A stretch of 64,000 nt of DNA from Alkalispirochaeta americana (GCF_900156105.1 NZ_FTMS01000018.1:1-64000), one strand, 5' to 3'; counted from the first letter of the stretch, positions 24,397-33,852 are shown. Notes: generated by a model not told the origin, from the sequence alone. A program made the numbers and translations.

Positions 24397-25836
24397 TCAG
24401 GTGTAGGGATTTTCCAGGACCAATCGCTCCAGGCGGGATCGCAAACGACGCTCGGTAATCTTCAAAAGCGCTGCTGCCCGGGACTGGTTTCCCCCGGTCT
24501 CTTTCAGCGCTTCCAGAATCAGGTGCCGCTCAAGGTTGTTCAGCTTGTGATCCAGGGAGTCCCCAGCGGGTTCGGTAGTGCTTCCCGAAACCACAAACGC
24601 CGGGAGATCACCCTCGTGTATGAGGGACCGCTTTGCCAGAATAACGGCCCGCTCCAGAATATTCTCAAGCTCCCGGACATTTCCCGGAAAACCGTAGCCC
24701 ACCAGAAGATTCAGTGCCCGTTGGGTTATTCCTTCAAGGGGGCGTCTGTTTTTTGCTGCGAGCTTGCGGATCATCTGTCCCACCAGGTGAGGAATATCCT
24801 CGCGACGTTCCCGCAAAGGAGGCAACTGTACAGTTATCACGTTGATCCGGTAGAAAAGATCCTCCCTGAAGGATCCATCCCGGACCATCTCGTCCAGATT
24901 CTTGTGGGAGGCCGCCAGAATCCGCACATCCACAGAACGCGGTTCCGAATCGCCCACGCGCTGAATCTCCTTGAACTGGAGAACGCGCAACAACTTTACC
25001 TGCACCGAAAGGGGAATCTCGGCAACCTCATCGATAAAAAGCGTTCCCGACGCTGCCTGCTCAAAAAAACCGACCCGGTCCGTCTGGGCACCGGTAAAAG
25101 CCCCCTTGCGGTGGCCGAAAAGCTCGCTCTCTACGAGAGACTCCGCAAGAGCCGCCACATTCACCACCACAAAGGGCCTCTCCCGGCGCGCGCTCTTGCT
25201 GTGGATAAACCGGGCCAGAAGCTCTTTCCCCGTACCGCTCTCGCCCTGAATCAAAATGGACGCATCGGAATCAGCCGCCCGACCGGCAAGACGCAGGGCA
25301 TCCTTCATCACCGGTGATGCACTATAGGCGATCCCCTCTCCTTCCTGATCGGGCTCGATCAGATCGGCGTAATCCTCTTCCTCGGAACGCCACGCCAGGG
25401 ATCCCGCAATGACCTGCTGAATCTCCGCCATCTTCAGGGGTTTCACCAGATAATCCCGGGCCCCCCGCTTGATCAGACCCACAGCGTTCGGGACAGACTC
25501 GTGGGCAGTAATGACAATCACTGGCACCAGAGGATTCCGGTGACGCATCTCCGTCAGAACGGCAGAGGCCTCGCCATCGGGCAGAAAGTTATCGCAAATC
25601 ACAATATCGGGCTTGCAGGAACCAATCGCCTCCCGGGCAGAGGCAACCGAATCAGCCCGCACCACCCCTATTGGAGGGTATTCCAGCCGCTCTGCGGCGG
25701 CAGCGATAATCTCCAGCTGCACAGGATCATCGTCCACAGCGAGCAAGATCATCCTGCTTGCCTCCGCCGGGGTTTCCTGGTCCGGAGTCACTTCTTTCAG
25801 GGTCACATCCTCCCGGTTCACCTTCTGTGGGATCAT
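24397..25836 (-). CDS. Sigma-54-dependent response regulator (NtrC family)
   Basis: 479 residues from ATG 25836 (GGAGG close upstream). Residues 25-150 form a receiver domain with acidic pocket LLAVDDD, phospho-acceptor Asp in IVICDNFLPDG, and the switch residues ITAHES and YLVKPLK. An AAA+ domain follows: Walker A GESGTGKELLA, the sigma-54-contacting loop GAFTGA, Walker B GTLFIDEVAEI and the arginine-finger region FREDLFYRINV. The C-terminal Fis-type helix-turn-helix is LKETGGNQSRAAALLKITER. It activates RpoN promoters, and the one at 24089-24104 is the obvious target. No cognate kinase is adjacent, though the hybrid kinase at 28890 is nearby. Confidence 0.92.
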   Translation of the reverse strand: MIPQKVNREDVTLKEVTPDQETPAEASRMILLAVDDDPVQLEIIAAAAERLEYPPIGVVRADSVASAREAIGSCKPDIVICDNFLPDGEASAVLTEMRHRNPLVPVIVITAHESVPNAVGLIKRGARDYLVKPLKMAEIQQVIAGSLAWRSEEEDYADLIEPDQEGEGIAYSASPVMKDALRLAGRAADSDASILIQGESGTGKELLARFIHSKSARRERPFVVVNVAALAESLVESELFGHRKGAFTGAQTDRVGFFEQAASGTLFIDEVAEIPLSVQVKLLRVLQFKEIQRVGDSEPRSVDVRILAASHKNLDEMVRDGSFREDLFYRINVITVQLPPLRERREDIPHLVGQMIRKLAAKNRRPLEGITQRALNLLVGYGFPGNVRELENILERAVILAKRSLIHEGDLPAFVVSGSTTEPAGDSLDHKLNNLERHLILEALKETGGNQSRAAALLKITERRLRSRLERLVLENPYT

Positions 25837-25885
25837 ATCCTCCAAGTATAGGTCCGAACCCTCTGCCTGTGAAGGAAGGCGGAAC

Positions 25886-25908
25886 AAAAAGGGGAGGGCT
25901 TCGCCCCC
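25886..25908 (-). terminator. Rho-independent terminator after rsgA
   Basis: Read on the minus strand, a GC stem with a GAA loop (GGGGGGGCGAAGCCCTCCCC, 25910-25891) is followed by TTTTT (25890-25886). It lies just past the rsgA stop at 25916 and before the response-regulator start at 25836. It is part of, or abuts, repeat copy 2. Confidence 0.7.
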
Positions 25909-25998
25909 CCTGTCTTCAGCCCGGCTGATCGCCCCGGCTTTCCCGGCTCTGTCGCCGCCGCCGGGCCGGGGCGGCCGGTCTTCCGCCACCCCCCCGGG
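25905..25998. repeat. Dispersed repeat element, copy 2
   Basis: Matches 9605-9698 with one difference (position 25916, T instead of C). It overlaps the 3' end of rsgA, whose last 27 codons or so (RGGGGRPAAPARRRRQ and onwards) are read from it, including the stop codon. Confidence 0.85.
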
Positions 25999-27052
25999 CC
26001 GGAGCATCTCGAGCGGTAGCTGCCTGGTCCAGCTCCTGGCGCTGCTCGAGATAATGCTCAAACCGTTGCGGCGGCACAAACCCCTGGGCAACAGCCATCT
26101 GGACAGCGCACCCCGGTTCACCCTGGTGCCGACAGTCCCGGAAGCGGCAATCCTTCGCCAGATCATCAATATCGGCAAAGCTCTCTCCCAGGGAATCCTG
26201 GCCTCCCCAGAGCTGTACCTCCCGGACCCCCGGCGTATCGATCACCATCCCTCCCCGGTCATGACCAAACCCCCGGGGAAGCATCCACAACCGAGCCGTG
26301 GAGGTGGTATGGCGGCCCTTGCCATGGAAGGAACTCACGGGGGCGGTCCCGATGAGTTTCTCCCCCGGGCGACCTCCGGCCCCAAGGGCGTTGATAATGC
26401 TCGATTTTCCCGCCCCGGAACGGCCCAGGAAGCAGGCCGTCTTGCCTGGAGGAACACGTCGGCGCACCTCCTCCAGGCCCGTGGTGTAGCGACCGTCGCC
26501 GTGGAGAGCCGAGGTAACACAGAGAGGAAGATCGGCATAATGAGCTCTCACCTGGCAGACTATGTGCTCCTCCTGTCCAGGCGCCGCACAGTCAGCCTTG
26601 TTCAGGACCACCACGGGGCTGACCCCTCCACCGGCGGTGACCGTAAGAAACCGTTCCAGAAGCCCCAGGGAGAAACTCCTTCCCCCGTCGAGGCCAAAAA
26701 CCAGGAAGACCGTATCAACATTGGCTGCCAGCACCTGAGGTCGCCGTCCCCGGCCCGCCTCCTGGCGGATCAGGGCGGTCCGGCGCGGAAAAACCCTGTC
26801 TATAACCTTTTTCGAGGGGGCCAGGGCAACCCAATCGCCGGCTCGGGGCAGGGGACACTCGCCGGGACCGGAACCACGGTGATGAAACGCACCGGCAAGC
26901 TGTACCTGGATCTCCCGACCTTCTTCGGGAATCATTACCCTCCAGGACGAGACATACCCGGCCGTTACCCGGGCCGGGATATATCCCGGCGGGATGGTGC
27001 TCATCAGGGCCTCGTCATCCTCGGTCCAGCCCCAGAAAGAACGGCTGCTCAT
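25916..27052 (-). CDS. rsgA: Ribosome small-subunit biogenesis GTPase RsgA
   Basis: 378 residues from ATG 27052, which overlaps the RNHCP gene stop (ATGA). The circularly permuted GTPase order is visible: G4 VVLNKAD, G5 TSAL, G1 GRSGAGKSSIINAL, G3 DTPGVRE. An N-terminal OB-fold precedes, and a zinc motif CRFRDCRHQGEPGC follows. The enzyme matures the 30S subunit in the cytosol. The C-terminal 27 residues are an arginine/glycine/proline tail encoded by the dispersed repeat, not expected in the family. Confidence 0.92.
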   Translation of the reverse strand: MSSRSFWGWTEDDEALMSTIPPGYIPARVTAGYVSSWRVMIPEEGREIQVQLAGAFHHRGSGPGECPLPRAGDWVALAPSKKVIDRVFPRRTALIRQEAGRGRRPQVLAANVDTVFLVFGLDGGRSFSLGLLERFLTVTAGGGVSPVVVLNKADCAAPGQEEHIVCQVRAHYADLPLCVTSALHGDGRYTTGLEEVRRRVPPGKTACFLGRSGAGKSSIINALGAGGRPGEKLIGTAPVSSFHGKGRHTTSTARLWMLPRGFGHDRGGMVIDTPGVREVQLWGGQDSLGESFADIDDLAKDCRFRDCRHQGEPGCAVQMAVAQGFVPPQRFEHYLEQRQELDQAATARDAPARGGGGRPAAPARRRRQSRESRGDQPG

Positions 27053-27423
27053 GGACGCACCCCCCCGGTTAACACCTCCAGAGGGAAGGGGAGTCTGGTC
27101 AGGGGGCGTGCTGCCAGAGTCATCAGGGCTGCTTCGCAATCGTCGGGGCCAATCCGGTTCAGCTTTAGTACCCCGCAGCTGGTGCAACGATGGATAATAC
27201 TCCACTCGCCCTTGGGCTGCACGTATACGCCGATCGCTTCCATTGGACCCCGGCAGCCCGAGCGGCGGTCGCCCGGGCGCAGATCAACGTGGAGACTTGT
27301 GAGACAATGAGGGCAATGGTTGCGATTGCGCGTACCCGTTTGGGCCGGGCCAACACCGCGACCGCATTTGACGCATAGAAAGGAATCATCCCCGGTATGG
27401 TGAATAACACTATGGCGTGACAT
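27049..27423 (-). CDS. RNHCP domain protein
   Basis: 124 residues. It carries the name-giving motif RNRNHCPHCL with CVKCG before it and CTSCG after it (Cys pairs near residues 17, 37, 79), suggesting a zinc-ribbon-like fold. The family has no firm function. Translational coupling to rsgA (ATGA overlap) points to a role near ribosome assembly or RNA, which is inference. Confidence 0.85.
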   Translation of the reverse strand: MSRHSVIHHTGDDSFLCVKCGRGVGPAQTGTRNRNHCPHCLTSLHVDLRPGDRRSGCRGPMEAIGVYVQPKGEWSIIHRCTSCGVLKLNRIGPDDCEAALMTLAARPLTRLPFPLEVLTGGVRP

Positions 27424-27718
27424 GGTCGTACCTCGACTCGAAATCAGATTGATCTCTCGCTCGGGGCAGGACGCACCTGTTCGTGAGCTTGCTGATTCAG
27501 CAGTGTGAATCGTTAAAGATGCGCGAGGGCAAGCTGAGCGGGACGCAACGCGTCACCGGAACAGATGCGCCTATATCACAAAAGCAAATACCATAGAATT
27601 GGAGTATTTCCGTCTTCTATGGATTGTGTCAATCCCTCCGTTTTTCCGTCTTCGTGGTGTCCTTCTGCAAACTTTGGTATATCCGCAAAAGCCAGGTTTT
27701 CTTTGGACGGGCTGGGTG
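27424..27718. other. Intergenic region with inverted repeats, no gene seen
   Basis: About 295 bp between the RNHCP gene start and the Rpn gene end, both on the minus strand. It contains GATTCA-N6-TGAATC (27494-27511), a possible operator, and the overlapping repeats CCATAGAA-N16-TTCTATGG (27591-27622) and AAATAC-N12-GTATTT (27586-27609), which could form alternative hairpins. No open frame here resembles a known protein. Confidence 0.4.
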
Positions 27719-28615
27719 TTATTTTTGCTCCTTTTGCATTTCCCGTATGACCTGCTCCGAGAGACCGGTGATGCGGGATACAAGAGGTATTTCAAGCCCC
27801 TCGAGGACCATCTTGCGGGCATCTTCGCGGCGGGCCTGCTGCATACCCTGCTGCATACCCTGCTCCACACCACGCTGCTCTATTTTTTCAACTACCTCTG
27901 CCAGCATCGTCTGTACCTCCGTCAATTGATGAACCTTCTCGATATCTCCTGTGTCCAGGGATCCCCGGAACATCCGGTTGATCCAGTGGCCAAACTGCCG
28001 CAACTGTTCAGGCTGCTCCTCGGCGATCATGGCGATTGCCCTGTCGATGGTCCGGGCCAGAGCAGTCTCGTCTTCCTGTTGCTCCAGATACATGATCGCA
28101 GCCACCAGTCCCTTGATCTGCTCCAGCCGCTCCGGCGGGATATCCCGCTCGATGATGGGGTAGTACTCGAAGGAGGGAATGTACCTGGCCGGAATCTCCC
28201 GGGCAATAAGCTCGCTGATATTGAAGGGCACGTTCCAGGGACGGCTGCCGTTATACAACAGAACGGGAAAAACCGCAGGCAAGAGCCCTTTGGTGCTGCT
28301 ACGGAAAAGCTGATCGTAGAGCTGCAGGATATAGAGGAGCATCCGCACGGGGATCGTCTTGTCCGGACTTGACTGGAACTCCAGAAGCACGTAGACGTAG
28401 ACCTCGCGTCCGGGAAGATCCACCCGGTAGATGATATCGCTCTCCCGGTCCAGAAGCTCGTCACTGACAAAGCTCTTGTCGACCAGCTCCACATCCTCTA
28501 CGGCCAGGCCCTGGACAAAGTCCTCTTCCACAAAGCGGGTGAGAAACTGGTGGAACACCTGCCGGCTCGAAAAAAGGTACTTGTAGGCACTATCCCAGGA
28601 CTTCCGCTCTGCCAT
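27719..28615 (-). CDS. Rpn/YhgA-family PD-(D/E)XK nuclease
   Basis: 298 residues, normal for the Rpn (recombination-promoting nuclease, formerly putative transposase) family. The nuclease core is residues 1-110: WDSAYKYLFSSRQVFHQFL at the start, then ESDIIYRV and VYVYVLLEFQSSPD, which hold the D and E-x-Q catalytic residues. The C-terminus is glutamine-rich with GMQQGMQQ repeats, as in many members whose copy number varies. It is a single gene with no terminal inverted repeats, so not an insertion element by itself. Its promoter leaves almost no 5' leader. Confidence 0.85.
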   Translation of the reverse strand: MAERKSWDSAYKYLFSSRQVFHQFLTRFVEEDFVQGLAVEDVELVDKSFVSDELLDRESDIIYRVDLPGREVYVYVLLEFQSSPDKTIPVRMLLYILQLYDQLFRSSTKGLLPAVFPVLLYNGSRPWNVPFNISELIAREIPARYIPSFEYYPIIERDIPPERLEQIKGLVAAIMYLEQQEDETALARTIDRAIAMIAEEQPEQLRQFGHWINRMFRGSLDTGDIEKVHQLTEVQTMLAEVVEKIEQRGVEQGMQQGMQQARREDARKMVLEGLEIPLVSRITGLSEQVIREMQKEQK

Positions 28616-28622
28616 AGTGACA

Positions 28623-28651
28623 AGTATAAGCCCTTTTCAGGGTTGCCTCAA
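28623..28651 (-). promoter_or_regulatory. Promoter of the Rpn gene, probably leaderless
   Basis: Minus strand: -35 TTGAGG (28651-28646), 17-bp spacer, -10 TATACT (28628-28623). Seven bases separate the -10 from ATG 28615, so transcription should start at or next to the A. No Shine-Dalgarno sequence is present. Confidence 0.6.
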
Positions 28652-28889
28652 TTGCACACCTCTCTGGGGGCCGGTATTTCTTAAGTGGGGTGCAGCAACG
28701 CTGGCGAGGTGAACAGAAGAAATCAAAATAGAACATCCCGTCAGAACATCCAGCCAGAACCGAAGGGCTGCCTGAAAAACGGCGTTGCAATCTGTTCAGA
28801 GCCTGGACGATACTGGAAAAAGACCAGTTTCAGGACCCGCTACAGGATCCGCAAAAGGTCACCCGGGGACTGGAGGGAGCGGTAAAAAC

Positions 28890-31800
28890 GTGGAGCACGC
28901 TGATCTGAACGAACTTTTTCGGGCTTCTCCCTTTGGCTTTGCCCACCACGAGATCCTTCTTGATGAGGCCCAACAGCCCCGGGATTTCCGGTTCCTTGAG
29001 GTAAACCCGGCCTTCGAGACGCTCACCGGTCTTGATGCACCAACGATCATCGGCAAAACAGCCAGGGAAACTCTCTGGAGCCAGGACCAGATCGATCACG
29101 CCCTGATCGAACTCTTCGGCCGGGTGGCCCTCGAGGGTGGCAACGAAACCTTCGAGCATTATTCCAGGGTCCTGGGCCGGTGGTATCAGGTCCACGCCTT
29201 CTCGCACAGCCCGGGGTACTTCACCACGACCTTCACCGATATTACCCGCCGGAAGGTCCAGGAAGAAGAACTGGAGCGGTTTTTCTCGGTCAACCTGGAC
29301 CTGCTCTGCATCGCCGATCTGGAGGGGCGCTTCCTGAAGACCAACGAGGCCTGGAGCGACATCCTGGGCTATTCCCGGGGAGAGCTGGAGGGCAAGCGCT
29401 TTCTCGATTTTGTCCATCCCGATGACCTCCAGCCCACGCTGAAAGCGATCTCTACCCTCGCCGAGGGGGAAGATCTGCTGTGCTTTACCAACCGCTACCA
29501 AAGCAAGGACGGCTCCTGGAGGTACATCGAGTGGCGCGCGCACCCCCGGGGAGAGCGCATCTACGCCGCAGCCCGGGACATCACCGAACGGGTCAGGAAT
29601 GAGGAGCGCAATCACCGGCAACTGGAGTTTCAGAAAATCGTCGCTGCCAGCGCGGCCGCTTTTTCCGACATTCACGACACCCCGGAACTGAACAGGGTGA
29701 TCGACACTATCCTTCAACGGCTGGGAAGCTTTTTTGGCGCCGATAGAAGCTATCTCTTCCAGTTCACCCAAGATGGCCGTTTCATGACCAACACCCACGA
29801 GTGGTGCTCCGATAATACCCCCTCCCAGATGCATCGCTCCCAAAAGGTCCCTTTGGATTCCATGCCCTGGTGGCAGGAGCGCATGGCTACCGAGGGCTTT
29901 GTTCTGATCCCCTCTGTGGAGGATCTTCCTCCCGGGGCTGGGGCAGAGCAGCGGGAGTTTCTGGACCAGGGTATTCAGTCGCTCATCTCGATCCCCCTGG
30001 CGGAGTCGTCAGAGAAAACATCATCCTCTGGTGAAGCCGACTCCCCGGAAAAGATCACCGGCTTTATCGGTCTCGATGCGGTCCACCGTCGCTATCGCTG
30101 GTCCCGGGAAGAAGTGTCGCTCCTGAGGATTCTGGGATCGATCGTGGGCAGCGGGATTGAGCGATTCCTGGCCCGGAAACAGCTCCAGGAGAGCGAGCTG
30201 AAGCTGCGGCATATCACGGAGAACATGGGAGAGGTCTTCTGGCTCCGCAACGCTGACAACAGCAAAATGCTCTACATAAGCCCCGCCTATGAGACGGTCT
30301 GGGGCCGCAGTTGCCAGAGCCTCTACGATGACCCGGCTTCTTTTACCAAGGCAGTTCACCCCGACGACGCCGACCGGATAGGAGCTGCCTACGCTGCATA
30401 CCTGGAGTCTCATGCCTTTGAAGAGGAATACCGGATTGTCCGTCCCGACGGAACCCTTCGCTGGATTCGTGCCCGGTCCTTCCCTGTTCGCGGCCCGGCG
30501 GGTGAGATCATTCGCCATACCGGCATCGCCACGGACATCACGGAACGAATCCTCAAGGAGCAGGAAATAGCCAGGGAGAAGAACCTCACGGAACAGTTCT
30601 TTAACCAGTCCCTCCACGGATTCTTCATTTCTCTTCTCGATAAACCCCTGGACTGGAACGACGGGGCCTCCAGAGATAGCATGGTAGAGTACGCCCTGGA
30701 CCATCAGCGAATGACCAGGGTCAACCAGGCCATGCTCGATCAATACGGTGCAAGCCGGGAGGAGTTCATCGGCATTACCGTGCGGGAGCTCTTTCGTCAC
30801 GACCCGGATCAGGGCCGGGAGATCTGGCGCGGTCTCTTTGACCGCGGGTCGTGGCACGTGGAAACCCGGGAACAGCGTATGGACGGAACGCCCATCATCA
30901 TCGACGGTGACTACCGGTGCCTCTACGACGACCAGGGACGGGTTCTGGGGCATTTCGGTGTGCAGGTAGACATAACGGCCCGCAAGGAGGCCGAAGAAAC
31001 GCTCCGCGATGCCCAGGAGCAGATAAAACAGATCGTCGCCACCACCCCGGTTGTTCTCTACAGCTACATCATCGATTCCCGGGGTGAACCCGATCTGGTC
31101 TTCATCAACGGCAAGGTAACAGAAATCCTGGGGTACCAGCCCGAGGATTTCATCGGCCGTATCGATCTCTGGAAACGCTGTGTCCATCCCGATGATCTGG
31201 AACGGGTCATGACTACCCTCCGGGAGCTGCGGCAGAGAGATTCCCTGGAGACAGAGTACCGGTTTCGGGATATCCGGGGGCAATGGCACTGGATACTCGA
31301 CCGGCACAACGTGATCCGCCGGGACCTGGAGTGTACGAAGGTAACGGGTGCCTGGTCAGATATAACCGACCGCAGGAAGGTTGAAGAGCAGCTGCAGTAC
31401 GAGCGGAATCTCTTCACGGCGGGTCCGGTTTTTACCATAGAGTGGGACCCCTCCCGGGGCTGGCCCGTCCGTTCTGTCTCTGCCAACGTTGCCCAGATTC
31501 TTGGCTACAGCCCCGGGGAGATGACTCATCAGGGGTTTTGCTACGCCGACCTGATCCACCCCGATGATGCCGGGAGGGTCGCTGATGAGGTGACGAACAA
31601 TATCTCAAACCGCGTGGACGCCTACGAGCAGTCCTATCGGCTGAAATGCGGCGACGGCCAATATCGATGGTTTTATGATTTTACCATGCTGGTCCGCGAT
31701 GACAGGGAAGAACTCACGGCAATTCGTGGCTATATGTACGACCAGACGCAGCAGAAATCGACGGAGCTGGCGCTGGTGCGGGAACGCACGCGCCTGGCAG

Positions 31801-33827
31801 GGATTATCGAGGGCACCCATGTCGGTACCTGGGAGTGGAATGTCCCGACCGGTGAGACAGTTTTTAACGAACGCTGGGCCGAGATTATCGGCTATACCCT
31901 GGAGGAACTTGCTCCGATCTCGATCAACACCTGGATGAGCTTTGCCCATCCCGATGATCTGAAACGAAGCGGAGAATTGCTGGAAGAGCACTTTCGGGGA
32001 GAGCGCGATTATTACGAGTGTGAATCACGGATGCGGCACAAAAGGGGCGGGTGGGTCTGGGTTCTTGACAGAGGAAAGGTGGTCTCCTGGACAAGCGAGG
32101 GAAAGCCCGAGCTCGTAATGGGCACCCACCAGGACATCACCGAGCGCAAAAGATCCGAAGAAGAGCTTCTTCTGGCAAAAGAACAGGCCGAGGCCGCAAG
32201 CACGGCCAAGTCCCGGTTCCTGGCCAACATGAGTCACGAGATCCGCACCCCCCTGAACGGAGTCATCGGGTTCACGGATCTGCTGAAAGATACCCCGCTC
32301 TCGCCTGCCCAGAAGCAGTACGTGGATAGCGCCAACGTCTCGGGCCATACTCTCCTGGAAATAATCAACGATATCCTGGATTTCTCCAAAATTGAGGCGG
32401 GGATGATGGAGCTTGAGATGATCAAGGTCGATATGGAGACGCTCCTGGAAAACAGCGTGGATATAATACGGTACAGTGCCGGAAAAAAGAATCTCGAGGT
32501 ACTTCTCAATATCGACCCTGCCATGCCTCGCTTTGCCCTGGTTGATCCCGTGCGGCTCAAGCAGGTTCTGGCAAACCTCCTGGGCAACGCCGTGAAGTTC
32601 ACCGACTCAGGGGAGGTGGAGCTGGCTCTTCGATTTGAAGATCAGGGAAGCGATCAGGATCAGGGAGTCTTCCACGTTTCTGTTCGTGACACGGGAATCG
32701 GTATATCGGCAGTGGAGCGGAAGAAACTCTTTCAAGCCTTCTCCCAGGCCGACAGCTCCACCACGCGTAAATTTGGCGGCACCGGCCTGGGGCTGATCAT
32801 CTCGGACATGATCGCCCGGAAGATGGGGAGTGAAATCCGCGTGGAGAGCGATCCCGGTCAGGGCACGGTCTTTTCCTTCGAGTTTTCCGCCCGGGTAGAA
32901 CGGGGCCGGCACAGTGAGCATCCCGTGAGCCTCAAGGGCTGGCGCGTTCTGGTGATCGATGATAACGCCAGCAACCGTCTGATCCTGGAGCGTCTTCTGG
33001 AACGCTGGGGCATTGTCAGTGAATCCTGCGAGAACGGTCTTGAGGCGTTGAAACTCCTGGAGCGGTCAGGACCCTTCGACGTGATCATGTGCGACTACCA
33101 CATGCCCTATCTGGACGGGCTGGAGACGGTCAGGATGATCCGCTCAAACCCCGACCTTTCGGCAGAGAGGCAACCAATCATTTTGCTTCACTCTTCATCG
33201 GACAACCAGGAACTGCAACGGGATTGCGAGAACCTGGGAATCCGGTTCCGCCTGACAAAACCGGTGCGGACCCACGATCTGCGGGAGTATCTGTGCAATA
33301 TTCATGATCCTCCAGCCCCGGCCGCGCCCGGGGCAGAGGCCGTCAAGGGAGGCTCTGACGAAACTGGCCATGCCACCGATCCCGGCCGGGAAGACTCCTT
33401 CAGGGAGCCTCGGGATCCATCAAGGAATGTGAAAATTCTGATCGCCGAGGATGTGGCGCTGAACATGACCATGATCAAGGCGCTCCTCACCAGACTTTCC
33501 CCCTCTTCGGGTTTGCTGGAGGCGGCGAATGGCGCCGAGGCGGTGGATATCTACGCCCGGGAATTGCCGGACCTGGTCTTTATGGACGTCCAGATGCCCG
33601 AAAAAGATGGAGTTCAGGCAACAGAAGCGATTCGGGCCCTCGAAACCGATCGGTATCCGGGGCGGTCTGTTCCGATCGTGGCCCTCACGGCGGGTGCTCT
33701 CACGGAAGAGCGGGACCGCTGCCTTGCTTCGGGTATGGACGACTTCCTCACCAAGCCTGTTGATCCTGAAAAGCTTCGGAAGTGCCTGGGCCGTTATCTC
33801 CCGGGGGGCAGTGATACCTTCGGGTAA
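28890..33827 (+). CDS. Giant cytoplasmic multi-PAS/GAF hybrid histidine kinase
   Basis: About 1645 residues from GTG 28890 (GGAGGGAG upstream; an earlier ATG at 28785 is possible). Domains in order: PAS 6-122, PAS 129-233, GAF 246-420, PAS/PAC 437-550, PAS 569-694, PAS 710-825, PAS 837-952, PAS 968-1085, HisKA with SHEIRTPLNG (phospho-His 1116), ATPase 1218-1335 (GTGLGL), receiver 1 (1350-1470, Asp 1402) and receiver 2 (1513-1640, Asp 1566). I see no membrane helix or signal peptide, so it senses cytoplasmic cues such as redox state, flavin, haem or a ligand. No Hpt domain is fused, so a separate Hpt and response regulator must complete the relay. The linker between receivers is Pro/Ala/Gly-rich. 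Confidence 0.9.
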   Translation: MEHADLNELFRASPFGFAHHEILLDEAQQPRDFRFLEVNPAFETLTGLDAPTIIGKTARETLWSQDQIDHALIELFGRVALEGGNETFEHYSRVLGRWYQVHAFSHSPGYFTTTFTDITRRKVQEEELERFFSVNLDLLCIADLEGRFLKTNEAWSDILGYSRGELEGKRFLDFVHPDDLQPTLKAISTLAEGEDLLCFTNRYQSKDGSWRYIEWRAHPRGERIYAAARDITERVRNEERNHRQLEFQKIVAASAAAFSDIHDTPELNRVIDTILQRLGSFFGADRSYLFQFTQDGRFMTNTHEWCSDNTPSQMHRSQKVPLDSMPWWQERMATEGFVLIPSVEDLPPGAGAEQREFLDQGIQSLISIPLAESSEKTSSSGEADSPEKITGFIGLDAVHRRYRWSREEVSLLRILGSIVGSGIERFLARKQLQESELKLRHITENMGEVFWLRNADNSKMLYISPAYETVWGRSCQSLYDDPASFTKAVHPDDADRIGAAYAAYLESHAFEEEYRIVRPDGTLRWIRARSFPVRGPAGEIIRHTGIATDITERILKEQEIAREKNLTEQFFNQSLHGFFISLLDKPLDWNDGASRDSMVEYALDHQRMTRVNQAMLDQYGASREEFIGITVRELFRHDPDQGREIWRGLFDRGSWHVETREQRMDGTPIIIDGDYRCLYDDQGRVLGHFGVQVDITARKEAEETLRDAQEQIKQIVATTPVVLYSYIIDSRGEPDLVFINGKVTEILGYQPEDFIGRIDLWKRCVHPDDLERVMTTLRELRQRDSLETEYRFRDIRGQWHWILDRHNVIRRDLECTKVTGAWSDITDRRKVEEQLQYERNLFTAGPVFTIEWDPSRGWPVRSVSANVAQILGYSPGEMTHQGFCYADLIHPDDAGRVADEVTNNISNRVDAYEQSYRLKCGDGQYRWFYDFTMLVRDDREELTAIRGYMYDQTQQKSTELALVRERTRLAGIIEGTHVGTWEWNVPTGETVFNERWAEIIGYTLEELAPISINTWMSFAHPDDLKRSGELLEEHFRGERDYYECESRMRHKRGGWVWVLDRGKVVSWTSEGKPELVMGTHQDITERKRSEEELLLAKEQAEAASTAKSRFLANMSHEIRTPLNGVIGFTDLLKDTPLSPAQKQYVDSANVSGHTLLEIINDILDFSKIEAGMMELEMIKVDMETLLENSVDIIRYSAGKKNLEVLLNIDPAMPRFALVDPVRLKQVLANLLGNAVKFTDSGEVELALRFEDQGSDQDQGVFHVSVRDTGIGISAVERKKLFQAFSQADSSTTRKFGGTGLGLIISDMIARKMGSEIRVESDPGQGTVFSFEFSARVERGRHSEHPVSLKGWRVLVIDDNASNRLILERLLERWGIVSESCENGLEALKLLERSGPFDVIMCDYHMPYLDGLETVRMIRSNPDLSAERQPIILLHSSSDNQELQRDCENLGIRFRLTKPVRTHDLREYLCNIHDPPAPAAPGAEAVKGGSDETGHATDPGREDSFREPRDPSRNVKILIAEDVALNMTMIKALLTRLSPSSGLLEAANGAEAVDIYARELPDLVFMDVQMPEKDGVQATEAIRALETDRYPGRSVPIVALTAGALTEERDRCLASGMDDFLTKPVDPEKLRKCLGRYLPGGSDTFG

Positions 33828-33852
33828 TCTGCAGGATCTCTTCGTGACCGGG

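Noticed and set aside
25837-26178. In-frame N-terminal extension of the sigma-54 regulator
   Set aside because: It would run through the terminator, the dispersed repeat and rsgA in antisense. A start with GGAGG at 25836 precedes the receiver domain.
27571-27873. 100-codon minus-strand frame overlapping the end of the Rpn gene
   Set aside because: Serine/arginine-rich shadow frame without ribosome site; overlaps the true coding frame.
27719-28615. Rpn-family gene considered as an insertion sequence
   Set aside because: No terminal inverted repeats or target duplication were found around it; the family is now regarded as nucleases, not transposases.
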